Below are positions 26,107 to 34,846 of a stretch of DNA of 64,000 bases, piece after piece (positions within the stretch are counted from its first letter, which is position 1; each line of letters starts with the position of its first letter). The stretch spans positions 1 to 64,000 of the forward strand of contig JAQBUH010000010.1 in the NCBI GenBank assembly GCA_027624075.1. Reading direction: 5' to 3'. The position numbers were made by a program, and so were the translations under genes. Below the pieces are notes generated by a model that made no database searches, had not been told where the DNA came from, and saw only the letters and a list, made by a program, of their open reading frames with translations. Source of the stretch: Chloroflexota bacterium (GTDB lineage Bacteria; Chloroflexota; Dehalococcoidia; Lucifugimonadales; Lucifugimonadaceae).

Positions 26107-28030
26107 TGCCGCCCTCGCTATTTTTTTCTGGCCTCGCGTCTGGATCCGCGGCCGGGCCGGCTTCTCCGTGGCCGGTCAGGCGGCTTAGCACGTCGTCTCC
26201 CGGCCTGATCTGCAGCTCATAGAGATCGTGGTAACCGCCGCCCATGGCGATAAGCTCCTCGTGAGAGCCTCGCTCTACGATCTGCCCCCCGTCAAGGAAC
26301 AGGATCTCGTTGGCGTGCATCAGGGAGCTCAGGCGGTGCGAGATGATGATCACTGCACGCTCTTTTGTTATCTCCTTGAGCGCCGCTCTGATGCGCTGCT
26401 CGGTGGCCGCGTCGATGGCTGCCGTTGAGTCGTCGAAGATGATTATCTTCGGATTGAGCATCAGGCTTCTTGCGATAGAAAGCCTCTGGCGCTGCCCGCC
26501 CGAGAGTGAAACCCCGCGTTCGCCGACCAGGGTCTCGTACTCACGCGGGAGCCGCCTCACCCAGTCGTGCAGCTGCGCCTCGGTAGTTGCGCGGTGAATC
26601 GTCTCGGTCTCGGCCCACGGGTCTCCGTATGCGACGTTGTTCTCGATCGAAGACGTGAACATGAAGGTGTCTTGCTGAACAACTCCTACGGCGCGACGCA
26701 GCGACTCCAACTGGACGTCTCGAATGTCGTGACCGTCAATCGTGATCCGGCCAGCTGTGACGTCATAGAAGCGCGGCACAAGGTGGGCAAGCGTTGATTT
26801 GCCGCTTCCGGGCGGGCCGACGATGCCAACGGTGTGGCCCGGTCTCGCCTCGAAGCTGATATCCCGCAGGATCTGCTCGTCGCCAAACTCGTCCATGAAC
26901 GAGAAGCCGACATGTTCGAACCGCAGCACGCCGACCTCAACCTTAAGTGGCTTCGCGTCCGGTTTGTCCTTGATTATCGGGTCAAGGTCCAGGATCTCGA
27001 ACAGCCTCGTGCCGGACGTCTGCGAGCGGGCGAACCCGTTAACCATCATTCCCAGTTGCCGGACCGGCATCTGCAGGATGAACATGAACGCCAGGAACTC
27101 TGTGAGGTCACCAACAGTCAGCTCGCCGTCGATCACCTTCAGTCCACCCAGCCACACCACTGCGACAACTGCCAACATGAACGTAAAGCTCATAAAGCTG
27201 GTGTTGCGGACGCGTATCCCGATCAGGCCATTTGCAAGCGCCTGCGCCTCATCGGAGATCTTGTTGAACTTCCTGAGCTCGTAGTCCTGTCCCGCGAACG
27301 CCCGCACCACCCGGATGCCGGACAGGTTCTCGTCCATGACCCTGGTCAGAATAGAGAGTTTCTCCTGGAGGTTGCGCCAGCCGGAGTGGAGCTTAAGCCG
27401 GGTGGAGATCGCCCTCCAGGCCACAATGGGAACGAAGCTCAGGCTGACCAGGCCGAGAACAAGGTCCGTCCTGACCACAAGGTACGTCCCGCCGCCAATC
27501 AGGATAGCCAGCAGCAGCACTCTGAGAAGTGCCGTGTTGACGAACAGGCGGACTCCCTCGATGTCCAGCATGCCACGCGTCATCAGATCGCCAGTGTGGA
27601 CATGGTTGTGGTAGCTGTAGCTCATTCGCTGCAACTTCCTGTAGAACGCCATCCGAAGCTCGTAGCCGATGTGCTGGCCTATCGACTCTCCCATGTAGTT
27701 ATGGACCATGGTGAAGATGCCGCGGAGCACATTGGCGCCAAACAGGAGCAGGGCGGCGATCAGCAACTGGCGCTGGGCCTCGCTCTTGCTTGCCGTTTCG
27801 CCAGACAGGAAATTCAGAGCGTCATCGATGGCGTTGCCGAGCAGCTGTGGGATGAGCAGGATGAACACGGCGGCGATGATGGTCGAGACGATGGCAAGCG
27901 CCATCCGCCACCGGTAGGCGAACGCCATCACGGTGATCCGGGTCAGCGTCTTCCTTCGCCGGATTGGACCGGTCTTACCGGTTGCGGGGCGAAGAAGCGC
28001 GGGTGATATCTGCTGGCTAACCGTCGTCAC
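26090..28030 (-). CDS. Heterodimeric ABC exporter, subunit with degenerate Walker B
   Basis: A 646-residue half transporter starting at GTG. Six TM helices occupy about residues 35-340. NBD motifs are GPPGSGKSTLAHL, a consensus signature VSLSGGQRQRLSIARS and Walker B IIIFDDSTAAID. In the last motif Asp replaces the catalytic Glu. The C-terminus is Asp/Gly-rich. It overlaps the following exporter gene by 17 bases. The lone canonical signature here and canonical Walker B in the partner imply one active ATP site per dimer. Confidence 0.93.
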   Translation of the reverse strand: MTTVSQQISPALLRPATGKTGPIRRRKTLTRITVMAFAYRWRMALAIVSTIIAAVFILLIPQLLGNAIDDALNFLSGETASKSEAQRQLLIAALLLFGANVLRGIFTMVHNYMGESIGQHIGYELRMAFYRKLQRMSYSYHNHVHTGDLMTRGMLDIEGVRLFVNTALLRVLLLAILIGGGTYLVVRTDLVLGLVSLSFVPIVAWRAISTRLKLHSGWRNLQEKLSILTRVMDENLSGIRVVRAFAGQDYELRKFNKISDEAQALANGLIGIRVRNTSFMSFTFMLAVVAVVWLGGLKVIDGELTVGDLTEFLAFMFILQMPVRQLGMMVNGFARSQTSGTRLFEILDLDPIIKDKPDAKPLKVEVGVLRFEHVGFSFMDEFGDEQILRDISFEARPGHTVGIVGPPGSGKSTLAHLVPRFYDVTAGRITIDGHDIRDVQLESLRRAVGVVQQDTFMFTSSIENNVAYGDPWAETETIHRATTEAQLHDWVRRLPREYETLVGERGVSLSGGQRQRLSIARSLMLNPKIIIFDDSTAAIDAATEQRIRAALKEITKERAVIIISHRLSSLMHANEILFLDGGQIVERGSHEELIAMGGGYHDLYELQIRPGDDVLSRLTGHGEAGPAADPDARPEKNSEGGNGDQS

Positions 28031-28279
28031 ACACCTGCCATTGACGGGCTATGGCACCCCCCAAACGTGGAAAAGTGGGGTAGCGGATGCACAAATTGCC
28101 GGAGCCTCTGTCTTATGCGCCGGACCAGGAGGCGTGCGGCATGGAAACAGCCAGTATATGCGCACAGGGATGCAGTTGGACTCTCACTTCATTCGCGAGT
28201 TTTAGCCACGGTAACCTGTGGCGCACACTGCACAGTCACACGTCACTGTTCGCCATACTGGTAAGATCATTTTTCGCCG

Positions 28280-29119
28280 ATGGTGACCGGAGACCGGCCG
28301 CCCAATATGGCAAAAGACTCGCCAGAATCGAACCAGGGGGCAGATTTGGAGCAGGGAGTCTCGATCGAACTGCTTGATCCTGAAGGCAAGCTCGCCGCTC
28401 TTTTCACTGAGCCCGAGCCGGAGCTGGTTCCGCCGAATGTGCACAGCGTGCGCCTGGCAAACGTCGCGGACGCCGCAGACATGGAAGAGGTTGAGCGGCT
28501 CGCCTTCCCAGCGCTGTTCCCCCCGACGAGGTTCCGTCGTGAGGTGGAGCGGTCCAACACGCTCTATCTGCTCGCCGTCCGAGAGTGGACGGAGGAGGAA
28601 GTCGCTCTCGGACCGGACGCGATTTCAAAGAGTGACGGCTCTCCTGGTTTTGTCGGCAAGATAGCCTCTCTACCCGGCCTGCCGGTGAGGTTGCTGTTCC
28701 AGACTATGGGCGGCCGCAAGGCGAAGATGCCGCCAGAGTACATAGCAGGACTCGTCGGCCTCTGGTTCGTCTTGGATGAGGCGCACGTCGTGATCATTGG
28801 CAACCGGCCTGGCGACCGGAGGAAAGGCATCGGCGAACTGCTGCTGATAGCCGCTATGGAGACCGCGAGGAATCACGGCTCCCGGGTTGTCACGCTTGAG
28901 GTGCGCAGTTCCAACATGGCGGCCCGGACGCTGTACCACAAGTACGGTTTCCGTGAGGTTGGTGTTCGCAAGCGCTACTACGCGGACAACAACGAGGACG
29001 CTGTTATCATGACGACCCCGCCTATCCAGAGCGACGAGTACCAGGAGCACTTTCTCGAACTGGGTCGCGGCCACGCTCAGCGCTGGGGTGAGACTGAGCG
29101 ACGGGTCGCATTGAGTTAG
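28280..29119 (+). CDS. GNAT-family N-acetyltransferase (RimI-like) with N-terminal extension
   Basis: A 279-residue protein. The acetyl-CoA-binding core is in the C-terminal half: VVIIGNRPGDRRKGIGELLLIAAMETA (the R-x-x-G-x-G loop, about residue 180), VTLEVRSSNMAARTLYHKYGFREVGVRKRYY and NEDAVIM. These match RimI, which acetylates ribosomal protein N-termini. The N-terminal ~60 residues and a hydrophilic insert in the middle are not part of a normal RimI (~150 residues), so the real target is open. Alternative start: ATG 28307. Confidence 0.85.
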   Translation: MVTGDRPPNMAKDSPESNQGADLEQGVSIELLDPEGKLAALFTEPEPELVPPNVHSVRLANVADAADMEEVERLAFPALFPPTRFRREVERSNTLYLLAVREWTEEEVALGPDAISKSDGSPGFVGKIASLPGLPVRLLFQTMGGRKAKMPPEYIAGLVGLWFVLDEAHVVIIGNRPGDRRKGIGELLLIAAMETARNHGSRVVTLEVRSSNMAARTLYHKYGFREVGVRKRYYADNNEDAVIMTTPPIQSDEYQEHFLELGRGHAQRWGETERRVALS

Positions 29120-29161
29120 ACAGCGGATCTGCCGGTCTCGATACTGTGGACGCGGCATGCG

Positions 29162-30862
29162 GTGGTGGATTCGTTGACGCCCGTATCTCCTTACTCCTCG
29201 CGACGGCTGTTCTTGATCGTGGCTGCAATAGTTGCTGTCCTGATCGCTGGATGCTCGTCCAGGTCTGCAGACCCGCAAACAAGCCCGGCCGGCCGGACGG
29301 CTATCGCAGCGCCAACTGCGGCCGACTCAGGGACGGCCCCGGCCCCGCGGCGCGGCGGCACTCTCCGCGTCGCCCAGGCCTCGGACCCCGCCAGCTGCGA
29401 CCTCCATTCCGCCAGCGCACTGAGCTACCAGGCGGTCCATCCCTGTAACCCGATGCTCTCGCAACTGCTCCGGTCCTCGGCTGCAGACCACGGGGTGATC
29501 GAGCCTGACCTGGCTGTCGACTGGAGTGCCAGCAGAGACGGAACTGAGTGGCGGCTCAACCTGCGTGAAGGGGTGCTCTGGCACGACGGAGCGCCGTTTT
29601 CCGTGGACGACGCAGTGTTCAGCTTGCAGAGGGCGATAGATCCTCCGCCGGGGATTGCGCCGGGCCGCGCCAGCGCCATCGGCCGGTACATCTCAAACAC
29701 AACACAGATCAGCGCAGACGGGGAAACGCTGGTCGTCAAGACAGATTTCGCCGCCGCCTCCTTTCTCCCCAATCTCGCCAGCGTCTACGTCTCGATCTAT
29801 CCGCGCGCTGCGACAGAGGCGCTCGACCCTCCTTCGATGGCTGCGTTCGAGGCGGTGGTCGGCACCGGACCGTTCAAGCCGGGCGACGTTGTGCGCGGCT
29901 CCCGCTACACGCTCGACCGCAACGAAAACTACTTCTTGCCGGACCTGCCGTACCTGGACACGGTTGTGTTCAACGTGATGCCGGAGCCGGCAGTGCGCAT
30001 GGCCGCGCTCCGCTCTCATCAGGTGGACACGATTGCGATCATCACAGAGGCCGAGGCGCTTTCGCTTGAAGAAGACTTCGCGAGCCGGATCACGGTTTTC
30101 ATGACTCCTTCCGCAGGCGGCAACACCGTTCAATTGAACCTCCGTCAGCCGCCGTTTGACGACAGTCGCGTTCGGCGCGCGGTGAACCTGGCAATATCCC
30201 GCTCCGATGCCGAACTGGCGCTCGGGAAAGGTTATATCGGCGCAATCCTGCCGCCGGGCGGAGTGTTTGCCTTGCCTGCCGAGAGCGTTCTCCAGTTGCC
30301 CGGCTACGGCGATGTTGCCGCGAACAGGTTGGAGGCGCGGCGTTTGCTGGCGGATGCAGGGTTCCCTGACGGCTTCTCAACGACGGTTCACACCCGTGCG
30401 AACCCGTTCTTCCAGACGCTATCGGAGTTCGTCGCGGGCCAGCTGGCCGAGGTTGGCATCAACGCCCGTGTGACGCCTGTCGAGGCGGTCGCCTACCAGG
30501 AGAAGATCGTGAGTGGCGACTTTGCGATGATCGGGCACAGTCACTCGTTCTCGCTCGATGATCCAGACTCGGTCCTGCCGTCACATTACTCCTGCGGCGG
30601 CGCCGAGAATTTTCCCGGTCTCTGTGACCTCGATTTGGACCGGCTGATCCAGCGGCAGAGCCGTGAGACAGACGAACGCCTCAGACGGGAGCTGTTGAAT
30701 GAGATCGAGAGGTTGATCTGGGAGCAGGATGCCAAGATCTGGTTCCAGTGGAGCGCCCGCCGCACGCCGGTCTGGAACGACGTTGTTGGTCTAGATCCCG
30801 GCGGCCCGAGCCTGTACGAGGGGCGCAGTCTTGACCAGGTGTTTATCCGGGCAGGGGACTGA
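29162..30862 (+). CDS. Peptide ABC transporter substrate-binding lipoprotein (family 5)
   Basis: A 566-residue exported protein. The signal peptide ends in the lipobox VLIAGC (Cys about 31), followed by an Ala/Pro/Thr-rich spacer. Family-5 binding-protein text follows: GGTLRVAQASDPASCDLHSA, LAVDWSASRDGTEWRLNLREGVLWHDG, VGTGPFKPGDVVRGSRYTLDRNENYF. The C-terminal lobe ends with KIWFQWSARRTPVWNDVVG. It heads a three-gene importer operon (two permeases follow at 6 bases and with a 4-base overlap). The substrate is probably peptide or nickel/opine-like; I cannot say which. Confidence 0.94.
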   Translation: MVDSLTPVSPYSSRRLFLIVAAIVAVLIAGCSSRSADPQTSPAGRTAIAAPTAADSGTAPAPRRGGTLRVAQASDPASCDLHSASALSYQAVHPCNPMLSQLLRSSAADHGVIEPDLAVDWSASRDGTEWRLNLREGVLWHDGAPFSVDDAVFSLQRAIDPPPGIAPGRASAIGRYISNTTQISADGETLVVKTDFAAASFLPNLASVYVSIYPRAATEALDPPSMAAFEAVVGTGPFKPGDVVRGSRYTLDRNENYFLPDLPYLDTVVFNVMPEPAVRMAALRSHQVDTIAIITEAEALSLEEDFASRITVFMTPSAGGNTVQLNLRQPPFDDSRVRRAVNLAISRSDAELALGKGYIGAILPPGGVFALPAESVLQLPGYGDVAANRLEARRLLADAGFPDGFSTTVHTRANPFFQTLSEFVAGQLAEVGINARVTPVEAVAYQEKIVSGDFAMIGHSHSFSLDDPDSVLPSHYSCGGAENFPGLCDLDLDRLIQRQSRETDERLRRELLNEIERLIWEQDAKIWFQWSARRTPVWNDVVGLDPGGPSLYEGRSLDQVFIRAGD

Positions 30863-30868
30863 TCTCCA

Positions 30869-31837
30869 ATGGGTTCCGGGGGCTATCTTGCGCGGCGGGC
30901 CGGACTGGGTCTTCTGACTATCTGGCTGGTGACACTTGCCGCGTTCCTGCTGCTGCGAATAGCGCCCGGCGACGCGGTGACCGCCGCTATTGCGCGGTCG
31001 CCGGGAGAAGGCGGGCTGTCCGGCGAGGGTATCGAGCGGCAGAGGCGGGAACTGGGACTCGACCAGAGCTGGCCGGTCCAGTACATGGACTGGCTCGCCG
31101 GCGCGGTGACGCTCGATGCCGGGACATCACTTGCAAGTGGCCGCCCGGTCCTGGATGAGCTCAGGCCGCGACTCGCCGTCACGGCTGAGATAGCGCTTTT
31201 CGCCGTTTTGCTCACAACTGCCATTGGACTCGCAGGCGGGTTGCTGGCAGCCAGATACGTCAACGGTCCTGCGGACACGCTCGCTCGCTCCATAGCGTTT
31301 CTCGTGTTGTCGGCGCCGGCGTTCTGGATGGCACTGGTGCTTATCGTTGTGGTCGCCAGTTGGACCGGCCACTTCCTGGCGCTGGGTTACGAGCCGTTCA
31401 CCGACTCTCCTGGCGCCAATCTTGGCGCGGTCCTTCCTGCTGCGGCGCTCCTCGCCGCACGTCCTGCCGCCATTCTCCTCCGTGTCGCTCGCGCCTCCAC
31501 GCTTGAGGCGACGGGCGCGCGGCACTTCCTGTTGGCACGTGCGAAGGGAGTCTCACGCAGAACCGCTTTGAGCAAACATGCCTTCCGGACATCGATGCTG
31601 CCTTCGACCACCGTGATCGGCGCTCAAACCGTCTTCATGCTTGGCGGAGCGGTGGCTATTGAGCAGGTGTTCGGCTTGCCCGGACTTGGAAGGGCGCTGG
31701 TCGATGCGGTACTCGCCAGGGACTTTCCAATGGTGCAGGCGCTTGCGGTGCTGTTCGGAGCAGCCGCAGTCGTTGTCAATCTTGCGGTAGACGTTGTGTC
31801 GCTGCGGCTGGACCCGAGGCTGAGGACGCTTGCATGA
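30869..31837 (+). CDS. Peptide-type ABC permease (DppB family)
   Basis: A 322-residue membrane permease starting six bases after the binding protein. N-terminal helix LGLLTIWLVTLAAFLLLRIAPGDAV, periplasmic LGLDQSWPVQYMDWLAGA, then five more helices. The EAA loop region is HFLLARAKGVSRRTALSKHAF (about residue 225). The C-terminus is SLRLDPRLRTL. More Ala/Gly-rich than the copy at 617, so the two are paralogues and not a recent duplication. Confidence 0.93.
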   Translation: MGSGGYLARRAGLGLLTIWLVTLAAFLLLRIAPGDAVTAAIARSPGEGGLSGEGIERQRRELGLDQSWPVQYMDWLAGAVTLDAGTSLASGRPVLDELRPRLAVTAEIALFAVLLTTAIGLAGGLLAARYVNGPADTLARSIAFLVLSAPAFWMALVLIVVVASWTGHFLALGYEPFTDSPGANLGAVLPAAALLAARPAAILLRVARASTLEATGARHFLLARAKGVSRRTALSKHAFRTSMLPSTTVIGAQTVFMLGGAVAIEQVFGLPGLGRALVDAVLARDFPMVQALAVLFGAAAVVVNLAVDVVSLRLDPRLRTLA

Positions 31838-32667
31838 ACCTCTCCATGCAGCGCGGCTTGGTCCGGCGCAAATCGGCAATTGGTCTGGCCGGGCTTGTGA
31901 CTGCTGTCCTGCTCGCTCTGTTCGCTGTGCTCACTCCGGAGGTCGGCCCCGGCCCCGGAGATCAAGACCTGGTCAACCGGCTTGCCTCGCCTTCGATCGC
32001 CCACCTCATGGGCACCGACCAGCTTGGCCGGGACCAGTTCAGCAGGGTTGCCGCCGGAGCACGCAACTCAATTGCGACCGCACTCGTGGTGCTCGGCATA
32101 TCCGGAGTTGGCGGCGGCCTGATTGGACTGCTCAGCGGGTTCGCAGGCGGCAAGACCGATCTCTTGCTTCAGCGGGTGGTCGACACAGTGATGGCGTTGC
32201 CGTTGCTCGTCCTTGTGCTCGCCGTTGTCGCCGCGGCAGGGGCGTCGTTCTGGAGCGTGGCGCTGGCAATGGCCGTCGCCTTCTCACCGCTCACGGTCCG
32301 TGTTGCCCGCTCGTCTGCGCTGCCACTGCGGGGCTCCGACTTTGTCGCCGCAGCGCGGTTGAGCGGCGCTTCGACACCGCGAATCGTGCTGCGTCATCTT
32401 GTCCCGAACGCGGTGGGGCCGTGGGCGATTATTGCGGCGAGCCAGGCCGGCGCAGCGGTGCTTGTCGAGTCTGCACTCGCATTCATTGGAGCCGCGCCCG
32501 GCAGGGTCACGCTTGGTGGTCTGCTGGGCGGCGAGGCGCAGACCTACATGTACGGCGCTCCGTGGCTGATCATCTGGCCCGGCATCGTGCTCGGCGTGCT
32601 TTCGCTGTCAGCCAACCTGATCGGAGAGTGGGCGTCGGACCGGACGTCCGTTGCGCCGGGGACCTGA
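31834..32667 (+). CDS. Peptide-type ABC permease (DppC family)
   Basis: A 277-residue permease whose ATG overlaps the preceding stop (ATGA). The N-terminus is short: one helix, then LMGTDQLGRDQFSRVAAGARNSI (about residue 58). Core helices and an EAA loop (GSDFVAAARLSGASTPRIVLRHL) follow. It ends at IGEWASDRTSVAPGT. It is 50 residues shorter than the DppC at 1579, mainly in the periplasmic insert. No ATP-binding subunit follows. Confidence 0.93.
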   Translation: MNLSMQRGLVRRKSAIGLAGLVTAVLLALFAVLTPEVGPGPGDQDLVNRLASPSIAHLMGTDQLGRDQFSRVAAGARNSIATALVVLGISGVGGGLIGLLSGFAGGKTDLLLQRVVDTVMALPLLVLVLAVVAAAGASFWSVALAMAVAFSPLTVRVARSSALPLRGSDFVAAARLSGASTPRIVLRHLVPNAVGPWAIIAASQAGAAVLVESALAFIGAAPGRVTLGGLLGGEAQTYMYGAPWLIIWPGIVLGVLSLSANLIGEWASDRTSVAPGT

Positions 32668-32689
32668 CCGGAAGCCAGGTCAAGTCTAA

Positions 32690-33541
32690 CTAGCGGGTCA
32701 GTATCGGAATCACGAAAAGCAGTACGAGGTTCACGACAAGCGCCAGCAACATCCACTGCTGCTGCACCTTCATGAACTGCTCAAGAGAGGCCCATCGCCT
32801 CGCTCGCCACGCCATTTCGTTACCTCGGAACCCCAGGAAAGCGCCGTAAGCCAGGTAAAGCGTGAACCGCAGCCCGAGGTTGAGGAGGCTGTCAGGGATG
32901 AAGAAGAAAGCCACGCCTATGACGCCGATCCACACACCGTTTGCCGGCCCCCAGACCGGGCCGATCAGGAAGGCCGCAGTGTTCCATCCTCGAGCAGACT
33001 GTGGCAGCCGCGCTGATCTTGTGCCAGACTTATTCTCACCTTCAGCAGACTCCGCCTGCTGGCGTTCTTGCTCGCCTGCTTTCGCCCTGTCGGCGTCCCG
33101 CTGTTCCTGTTCCTGCTCCGGTTGCCGTGCTCTTGTGGCTGGCGGTGGCTTGGCCGGCTCGCTGGGGACACGGTCAGGTGAGACACGTTTCGGCTCAGGC
33201 GCCCGCCTCACCGCAGGGTCACGTCCACGCTGGCTGACGCGAATTCCACCTGGCTCGCTGTGCGGCGCCCTGCGAGCGCCATCTCCTCCGCCAAGCACGC
33301 TGATCCGCGCCGCGTTCGAAAGGGATGAGCCGCATTTCACGCAGTAAGAGGCACGAGCCTCATTTGCAGTCAGGCACTGCTGGCACTCCACGAGGCCGAG
33401 CGGCGGCGGCAGGTTGATATCAGGGAGGTAAATCCTCTCGCCGCAGCGGTCACAGGAGTACACGTCCCTGCTGTTCTCCGTCCCGCAATGGGCGCAGAAC
33501 TGGGTGTCGCCGCTCTTCTTGATGTCCTGATCAGATGCCAT
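32690..33541 (-). CDS. Double zinc-ribbon membrane protein (DUF2628-like C-terminus)
   Basis: A 283-residue protein. The N-terminal cytoplasmic part has two treble-clef/zinc-ribbon units: CAHCG...CDRCG (about residues 17-37) and CQQC...CVKCG (about 54-73). A ~110-residue, Arg/Glu/Pro-rich, probably disordered linker with QEQEQRD repeats follows. The C-terminus has ARGWNTAAFLIGPVWG (a DUF2628-type entry) and about three hydrophobic helices. Such zinc-ribbon plus membrane-helix proteins are common in Chloroflexota and Actinobacteria, with no assigned function. It is separated by 22 bases from a convergent permease. Confidence 0.7.
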   Translation of the reverse strand: MASDQDIKKSGDTQFCAHCGTENSRDVYSCDRCGERIYLPDINLPPPLGLVECQQCLTANEARASYCVKCGSSLSNAARISVLGGGDGARRAPHSEPGGIRVSQRGRDPAVRRAPEPKRVSPDRVPSEPAKPPPATRARQPEQEQEQRDADRAKAGEQERQQAESAEGENKSGTRSARLPQSARGWNTAAFLIGPVWGPANGVWIGVIGVAFFFIPDSLLNLGLRFTLYLAYGAFLGFRGNEMAWRARRWASLEQFMKVQQQWMLLALVVNLVLLFVIPILTR

Positions 33542-33677
33542 GGTTCAAACTAAGGCTGCTTCGGTCCGCCTAACGGGCTGACCTGCCGAGCGCTCCGTTC
33601 GCGAGTCCCCACAACTTGTCGAGTGGTCTGCAAGAGGTTACGCATCTCGCAGCGTCCGGGCTTCGCGGCTACTACTA

Positions 33678-34610
33678 CTACAGGTCGCTTACATCCAGGT
33701 CCATCGCACTGAGAAGATCTTCCAGCTCATCGACCGTGTCCTGGCCCACCGCCGGCGTTGGCGGCCGGATGTGCGGACTATCCATGAGCCCTCTCTTCGT
33801 CATCAGGTGCTTCCTGATACTTAGTCCGATGCCGACCGAGTTCTCGTACCTTATCAGTGGAAGCCACCGGTAGAAGACGGCGCGAGCGCCATAGGTGTCG
33901 CCAGATTTCATCTTGCGATAGACGGCGACCAGCACCTCCGGATAGGCGAAACCTGTCATGGTCCCGGCGCCGCCGCGTCGCAACTCCTCGAACAGGAACG
34001 CGCCGCCGAGCCCGCCGAACACCGACATATCTCCGCCCGTCGCCTCAATAACGCGGGTCACCTTCTGAGGTGTTGGCGGGTCTTCGAGCTTCAGAAACCT
34101 GGCCAGGGGCAGTTCAGTGTTGAGCCGCGCGATGAACTCCGGAGACATATGGACGCCAGTCTGCTCAGGGAGGTCCTGCACAACGATCGGGATGTCGATG
34201 GCATTCTGAATTGCGGCGTAATATGCCATCACTGCGGCTTCGTTCGGCTTCGCCAGCCTCGGCGGAGAGGCCATGACCACGCTGGCGCCAGCCGCCTGTG
34301 CCTCCCTCGATCGCTGAGCGACATCACGTCCGCTCTGCGCAGACACTCCGACCACAACCTTCAGCCGCCCGTCCGCCGCTGCGATCACGGCGTCCATCAC
34401 GATGTTGCGTTCGGCGTCCGAAAGCCTGTGCGACTCGCCCATCACGCCGAGCGTCACCACTCCTGCGCAGCCAGACTCGACCGCGCAGTCGACCAGTCTC
34501 TGGAACGCAGCCGTGCTTATCTCGCCGTCTGCGTCGAACGGCGTCGGCAGCATGAAGTGGATGCCGTCGAGCGACGTGTCACGTGGCAATGTCATCTCCA
34601 TTGGGGTCAT
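33678..34610 (-). CDS. Dihydrodipicolinate synthase-family aldolase/lyase
   Basis: About 310 residues, a TIM-barrel class I aldolase of the DapA/NanA superfamily. Visible elements are FMLPTPFDADGEISTAAFQRLVD, GVVTLGVMGESHRLSDAER (the GxxGE loop), VVVGVSAQSGRD and IPIVVQDLPEQTG. The Schiff-base lysine is probably in ARFLKLEDPPTP (about residue 165). Lysine-pathway DapA carries GTTGE and a Tyr in YNxP; here the latter reads QDLPE. A specialised 2-keto-acid aldolase or dehydratase is therefore more likely than true DapA. The start at ATG 34610 is one of three close ATGs. Confidence 0.85.
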   Translation of the reverse strand: MTPMEMTLPRDTSLDGIHFMLPTPFDADGEISTAAFQRLVDCAVESGCAGVVTLGVMGESHRLSDAERNIVMDAVIAAADGRLKVVVGVSAQSGRDVAQRSREAQAAGASVVMASPPRLAKPNEAAVMAYYAAIQNAIDIPIVVQDLPEQTGVHMSPEFIARLNTELPLARFLKLEDPPTPQKVTRVIEATGGDMSVFGGLGGAFLFEELRRGGAGTMTGFAYPEVLVAVYRKMKSGDTYGARAVFYRWLPLIRYENSVGIGLSIRKHLMTKRGLMDSPHIRPPTPAVGQDTVDELEDLLSAMDLDVSDL

Positions 34611-34686
34611 GTTTCGGCTTCTTGCGCCGGACAAACACATGGTCACTGAGATCGGAGCTGCCCGCAAGCGGATTTCACCGTTTGTT

Positions 34687-34716
34687 TTGACCACGAAGCG
34701 GCGCAGTTGCTAGAAT
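34687..34716 (+). promoter_or_regulatory. Sigma70-type promoter for the cysteine-leader/sulfite reductase unit
   Basis: -35 TTGACC (34687-34692), 18-base spacer and -10 TAGAAT (34711-34716; five of six matches). It predicts a transcript start near 34723, only about four bases before the leader-peptide ATG. The divergent aldolase gene starts at 34610. Confidence 0.7.
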
Positions 34717-34726
34717 TGCGCTTCAG

Positions 34727-34777
34727 ATGCGAAACAGACCTGTAAAGAAGATTATCCGCCTGTGTTGTGGCACCTGA
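34727..34777 (+). CDS. Candidate cysteine leader peptide (16 aa, tandem Cys)
   Basis: A 16-codon ORF, ATG at 34727 to TGA at 34775-34777, reading MRNRPVKKIIRLCCGT. Two consecutive UGU cysteine codons (34763-34768) lie three to four codons before its stop. The predicted transcript start is ~34723, so the ORF is essentially leaderless. It ends two bases before an antiterminator arm (34780-34786) that competes with a terminator (34811-34843). This geometry, upstream of sulfite reductase, is what a ribosome-mediated cysteine attenuator needs. Similar leaderless poly-Cys ORFs control sulfur genes in mycobacteria. Expression and function are inferred, not shown. Confidence 0.65.
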   Translation: MRNRPVKKIIRLCCGT

Positions 34778-34779
34778 AA

Positions 34780-34846
34780 CGGGGCCATAACCTGGTTGGT
34801 TTGAAGCTCGGACCCCGCAGATACAGATATCGCGGGGTCTTTTGTT
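34780..34846 (+). terminator. Attenuator: alternative antiterminator/terminator hairpins
   Basis: Terminator: GACCCCGC (34811-34818) pairs with GCGGGGTC (34832-34839), extended by GATA/TATC inside, then four U (34840-34843). Antiterminator: CGGGGCC (34780-34786) pairs with GGACCCCG (34810-34817) using one bulged A, so it consumes the terminator's left arm. The two folds exclude each other. Beyond lies another small hairpin (34862-34878 region) and AGGAG (34913-34917) before the reductase GTG. Confidence 0.75.

Noticed and set aside
26834-28006. 390-codon open frame on the plus strand inside the ABC exporter gene
   Set aside because: It is antisense to a clearly conserved ABC transporter with intact NBD motifs. 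Its own product is His/Gln/Asp-rich with no domain.
33678-34610. True dapA for lysine synthesis
   Set aside because: It lacks the expected Tyr of the YNxP motif and GTTGE loop, and it is far from dapB.
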